From contig CAMRHE010000459.1 of NCBI GenBank assembly GCA_947044405.1, forward strand, positions 186,001 to 250,000: a DNA stretch of 64,000 bases. The letters are read 5' to 3'. The translations under genes and the position numbers were made by a program. The DNA is from Leptodactylus fallax. Taxonomy: Eukaryota > Chordata > Amphibia > Anura > Leptodactylidae. This document shows positions 61,802-64,000 of this stretch, in pieces (positions within the stretch are counted from its first letter, which is position 1; each line of letters begins with the position of its first letter). A model generated the notes under the pieces. That model was not told the origin of the DNA. It saw only the letters and a list, made by a program, of their open reading frames with translations, and searched no databases.

Positions 61802-62079
61802 TCACACCGTCCACTTCAGACACCTGAAACAACAGACAGGGAAGGGTTAACAGAGGGCGGAGGAGATAAATGGGAGGAGAAATGGGGGATGAGGGCGGAG
61901 CTTCCTTACCTGGTCTCCTGGTGCGTCCCCAGACACTTAACACAGCAATAGCGCGCCCCGCAGGACACACAGCAGTAGTGAGAGGGGAAGCCGCACACAG
62001 AGCAGAAGTGACGCTGAGGGAAGTTGGAGGGAGGGGCACAAGCGGTCAGGTAGTTGGGGCCCTCCGAGGTGCTCAGGTT
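61802..62079 (-). CDS. ZNHIT1: ZNHIT1, last two coding exons (HIT-type zinc finger)
   Basis: Minus-strand spliced gene. The penultimate exon, 62079-61910, starts after CTCTCTCCCAG and ends before GTAAGG; it encodes NLSTSEGPNYLTACAPPSNF, then the HIT zinc finger HFCSVCGFPSHYCCVSCGAR and YCCVKCLGTHQETR. The last exon begins after GTTTCAG at 61823 and reads CLKWTV then TGA (61804-61802). The finger ligands are visible: C26, C29, C37, C40, C45, C49, H53 and C58, counted from the exon start. ZNHIT1 is a subunit of the SRCAP chromatin-remodelling complex that deposits histone H2A.Z. Phases agree across the intron (170-nt exon, Arg codon split AG|G). Earlier exons lie beyond the window, past the 46-bp array. 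Confidence 0.93.
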
Positions 62080-62109
62080 CTGGGAGAGAGGAAAATATGT
62101 CAGGAATAG

Positions 62110-64000
62110 AGACGGCCCCGCCCCCTGCAGGGTGATCAGACAGGAGGAGCTAGGAGCCAGCCCCGCCCCCTGCAGGGTGATACAGACAGGAGGAGCTAGG
62201 AGCCAGCCCCGCCCCCTGCAGGGTGATAGACAGGAGGAGCTAGGAACCAGCCCCGCCCCCTGCAGGGTGATACAGACAGGAGGAGCTATGAGCCAGCCCT
62301 GCCCCCTGCAGGGTGATAGACAGGAGGAGCTAGGAAACAGCCCCGCCCCCTGCAGGGTGATACAGACAGGAGGAGCTAGGAGCCTGCCCCGCCCCCTGCA
62401 GGGTGATACAGACAGGAGGCGCTATGAGCCTGCCCCCGCCCCCTGCAGGGTGATAGACAGGAGGAGCTATGAGCCTGCCCCCGCCCCCTGCAGGGTGATA
62501 CAGACAGGAGGAGCTAGGAGCCTGCCCCGCCCCCTGCAGGGTGATACAGACAGGAGGAGCTAGGAGCCTGCCCCGCCCCCTGCAGGGTGATAGACAGGAG
62601 GAGCTATGAGCCTGCCCCTCCCCCTGCAGGGTGATACAGACAGGAGGAGCTAGGAGCCTGCCCCGCCCCCTGCAGGGTGATACAGACAGGAGGAGCTAGG
62701 AGCCTGCCCCGCCCCCGCAGGGTGATACAGACAGGAGGGCAGCTAGAGCCTGCCCCGCCCCCTGCAGGGTGATACAGACAGGAGGAGCTAGGAGCCTGCC
62801 CCGCCCCCGCAGGGTGATACAGACAGGAGGCGCTATGAGCCTGCCCCCGCCTCCTGCAGGGTGATAGGAGGAGCTATGAGCCTGCCCCGCCCCCTGAAGG
62901 GTGATACAGACAGGAGGAGCTAGGAGCCTGCCCCGCCCCCTGCAGGGTGATACAGACAGGAGGAGCTAGAGCCTGCCCCGCCTCCTGCAGGGTGATACAG
63001 ACAGGAGGAGCTATGAGCCTGCCCCCGCCTCCTGCAGGGTGATACAGACAGGAGGAGCTATGAGCCTGCCCCGCCCCCTGCAGGGTGATACAGACAGGAG
63101 GAGCTATGAGCCTGCCCCGCCCCCTGCAGGGTGATACAGACAGGAGGAGCTAGGAGCCTGCCCCCGCCTCCTGCAGGGTGATACAGACAGGAGGAGCTAG
63201 GAGCCTGCCCTGCCCCCTGCAGGGTGATACAGACAGGAGGAGCTATGAGCCTGCCCCGCCCCCTGCAGGGTGATACAGACAGGAGGAGCTAGGAGCCTGC
63301 CCCCGCCTCCTGCAGGGTGATACAGACAGGAGGAGCTATGAGCCTGCCCCGCCCCGCAGGGTGATACAGACAGGAGGAGCTAGAGCCTGCCCCGCCCCCG
63401 CAGGGTGATACAGACAGGAGGAGCATGAGCCGCCCCGCCCCCGCAGGGGATACAGACAGGAGGAGCTAGGAGCCTGCCCCCGCCCCGCAGGGGATACAGA
63501 CAGGAGGAGCATGAGTCTGCCCCGCCCCTGCAGGGGATACAGACGGGAGCCATGACCCTGCCCCACCCCCGCAGGGTGATACAGACAGGAGGAGCAGAGC
63601 CTGCCCGCCCCCGCAGGGTGATACAGACAGGAGGAGCAGAGCCGGCCCCGCCCCCGCAGGGTGATAGACAGGAGGAGCAGGAGCCAGCCCCGCCCCCGCA
63701 GGGTGATACAGACAGGAGGAGCAGAGCCGGCCCCGCCCCCGCAGGGTGATAGACAGGGAGGAGCTAGGAGCCAGCCCCGCCCCCGCAGGGTGATAGACAG
63801 GAGGAGCTATGAGCCTGCCCCGCCCCCTGCAGGGTGATACAGACAGGAGGAGCTATGAGCCTGCCCCGCCCCCTGCAGGGTGATACAGACAGGAGGAGCT
63901 ATGAGCCTGCCCCGCCCCCTGCAGGGTGATACAGACAGGAGGAGCTATGAGCCGGCCCCGCCCCCTGCAGGGTGATAGACAGGAGGAGCTAGGAGCCAGC
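62110..64000. repeat. 46-bp GC-rich minisatellite in a ZNHIT1 intron, open at the window edge
   Basis: At least 41 units of CCCCGCCCCCTGCAGGGTGA, TACAGACAGGAGGAGCTA and GGAGCCTG, with GATAGACAGG and CTATGAG variants. Each contains a PstI-like CTGCAG core and a CCCCGCCCCC run. It starts about 30 bases upstream (minus sense) of the penultimate ZNHIT1 exon and continues past 64000. Units at 63340-63760 carry frequent 1-3-base losses. Confidence 0.96.

Noticed and set aside
1..64000. tRNA, rRNA or snRNA genes
   Set aside because: No cloverleaf-type A/B box pair or rRNA text was recognised by eye; a covariance-model search would be needed to exclude small RNAs.

Overview
This window looks like vertebrate, most probably amphibian (frog), genomic DNA. 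Three intronless class II olfactory receptor (OR) coding exons sit among several Tc1-like transposon families, an L1/Tx1-type LINE and a Ty3/gypsy remnant. There is no prokaryotic or organellar signal. By my own tally of array boundaries, about half of the 64 kb (roughly 34-35 kb) is tandem repeat: at least a dozen unrelated arrays with units from 5 to about 175 bp. Most long open frames are by-products of these arrays and not proteins.

Layout: a 24/27-bp minisatellite (1-1578); unique sequence with a candidate OR promoter and leader exon (about 2.7-2.94 kb); a CA-rich 28-bp satellite (4.5-16.9 kb) split by a Tc1-like element (8101-9742); a 46-bp array (17.5-18.7 kb); fragments resembling a chromodomain and a BED zinc finger (19-20.3 kb); a 5'-complete but internally deleted L1-type LINE with target-site duplication (22045-25288); OR gene 1 (26876-27823); a 48-bp array related to the 46-bp one (28.1-30.0 kb); a 36-bp satellite (30.6-39.4 kb) interrupted by a second copy of the same Tc1-like element (37447-39082); a duplicate of the OR promoter/leader (40.5-40.7 kb); a fossil Tc1-like element with a nested TTAA-flanked element (40.85-42.5 kb); OR gene 2 (45478-46479); a TA-flanked element, a gypsy remnant and a 175-bp array (46.6-49.9 kb); a third OR promoter, a minisatellite whose units carry splice-donor consensus, and OR gene 3 (51864-52793); a Tc1-like fold-back element swollen by a 34-bp array (52.9-56.5 kb); 37-bp and 39-bp arrays (57.2-61.7 kb); and, on the minus strand, the last two coding exons of ZNHIT1 (61802-62079), whose upstream intron holds a 46-bp GC-rich array running off the window.

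How the parts relate: the three ORs are tandem relatives. Each coding exon is preceded by a conserved 3' splice site, and three upstream segments with TATA-like boxes and splice donors look like their leader exons. If the promoter at 2.7 kb serves OR gene 1, its single intron is about 24 kb and was inflated by satellite, LINE and transposon DNA; the equivalent intron of OR gene 2 is about 4.7 kb. The best non-OR finding is the ZNHIT1 3' end. The most informative mobile-element observations are the two Tc1 copies that share one 13-nt catalytic-domain lesion, and the 34-bp minisatellite whose unit can be traced to a transposon segment next to it.
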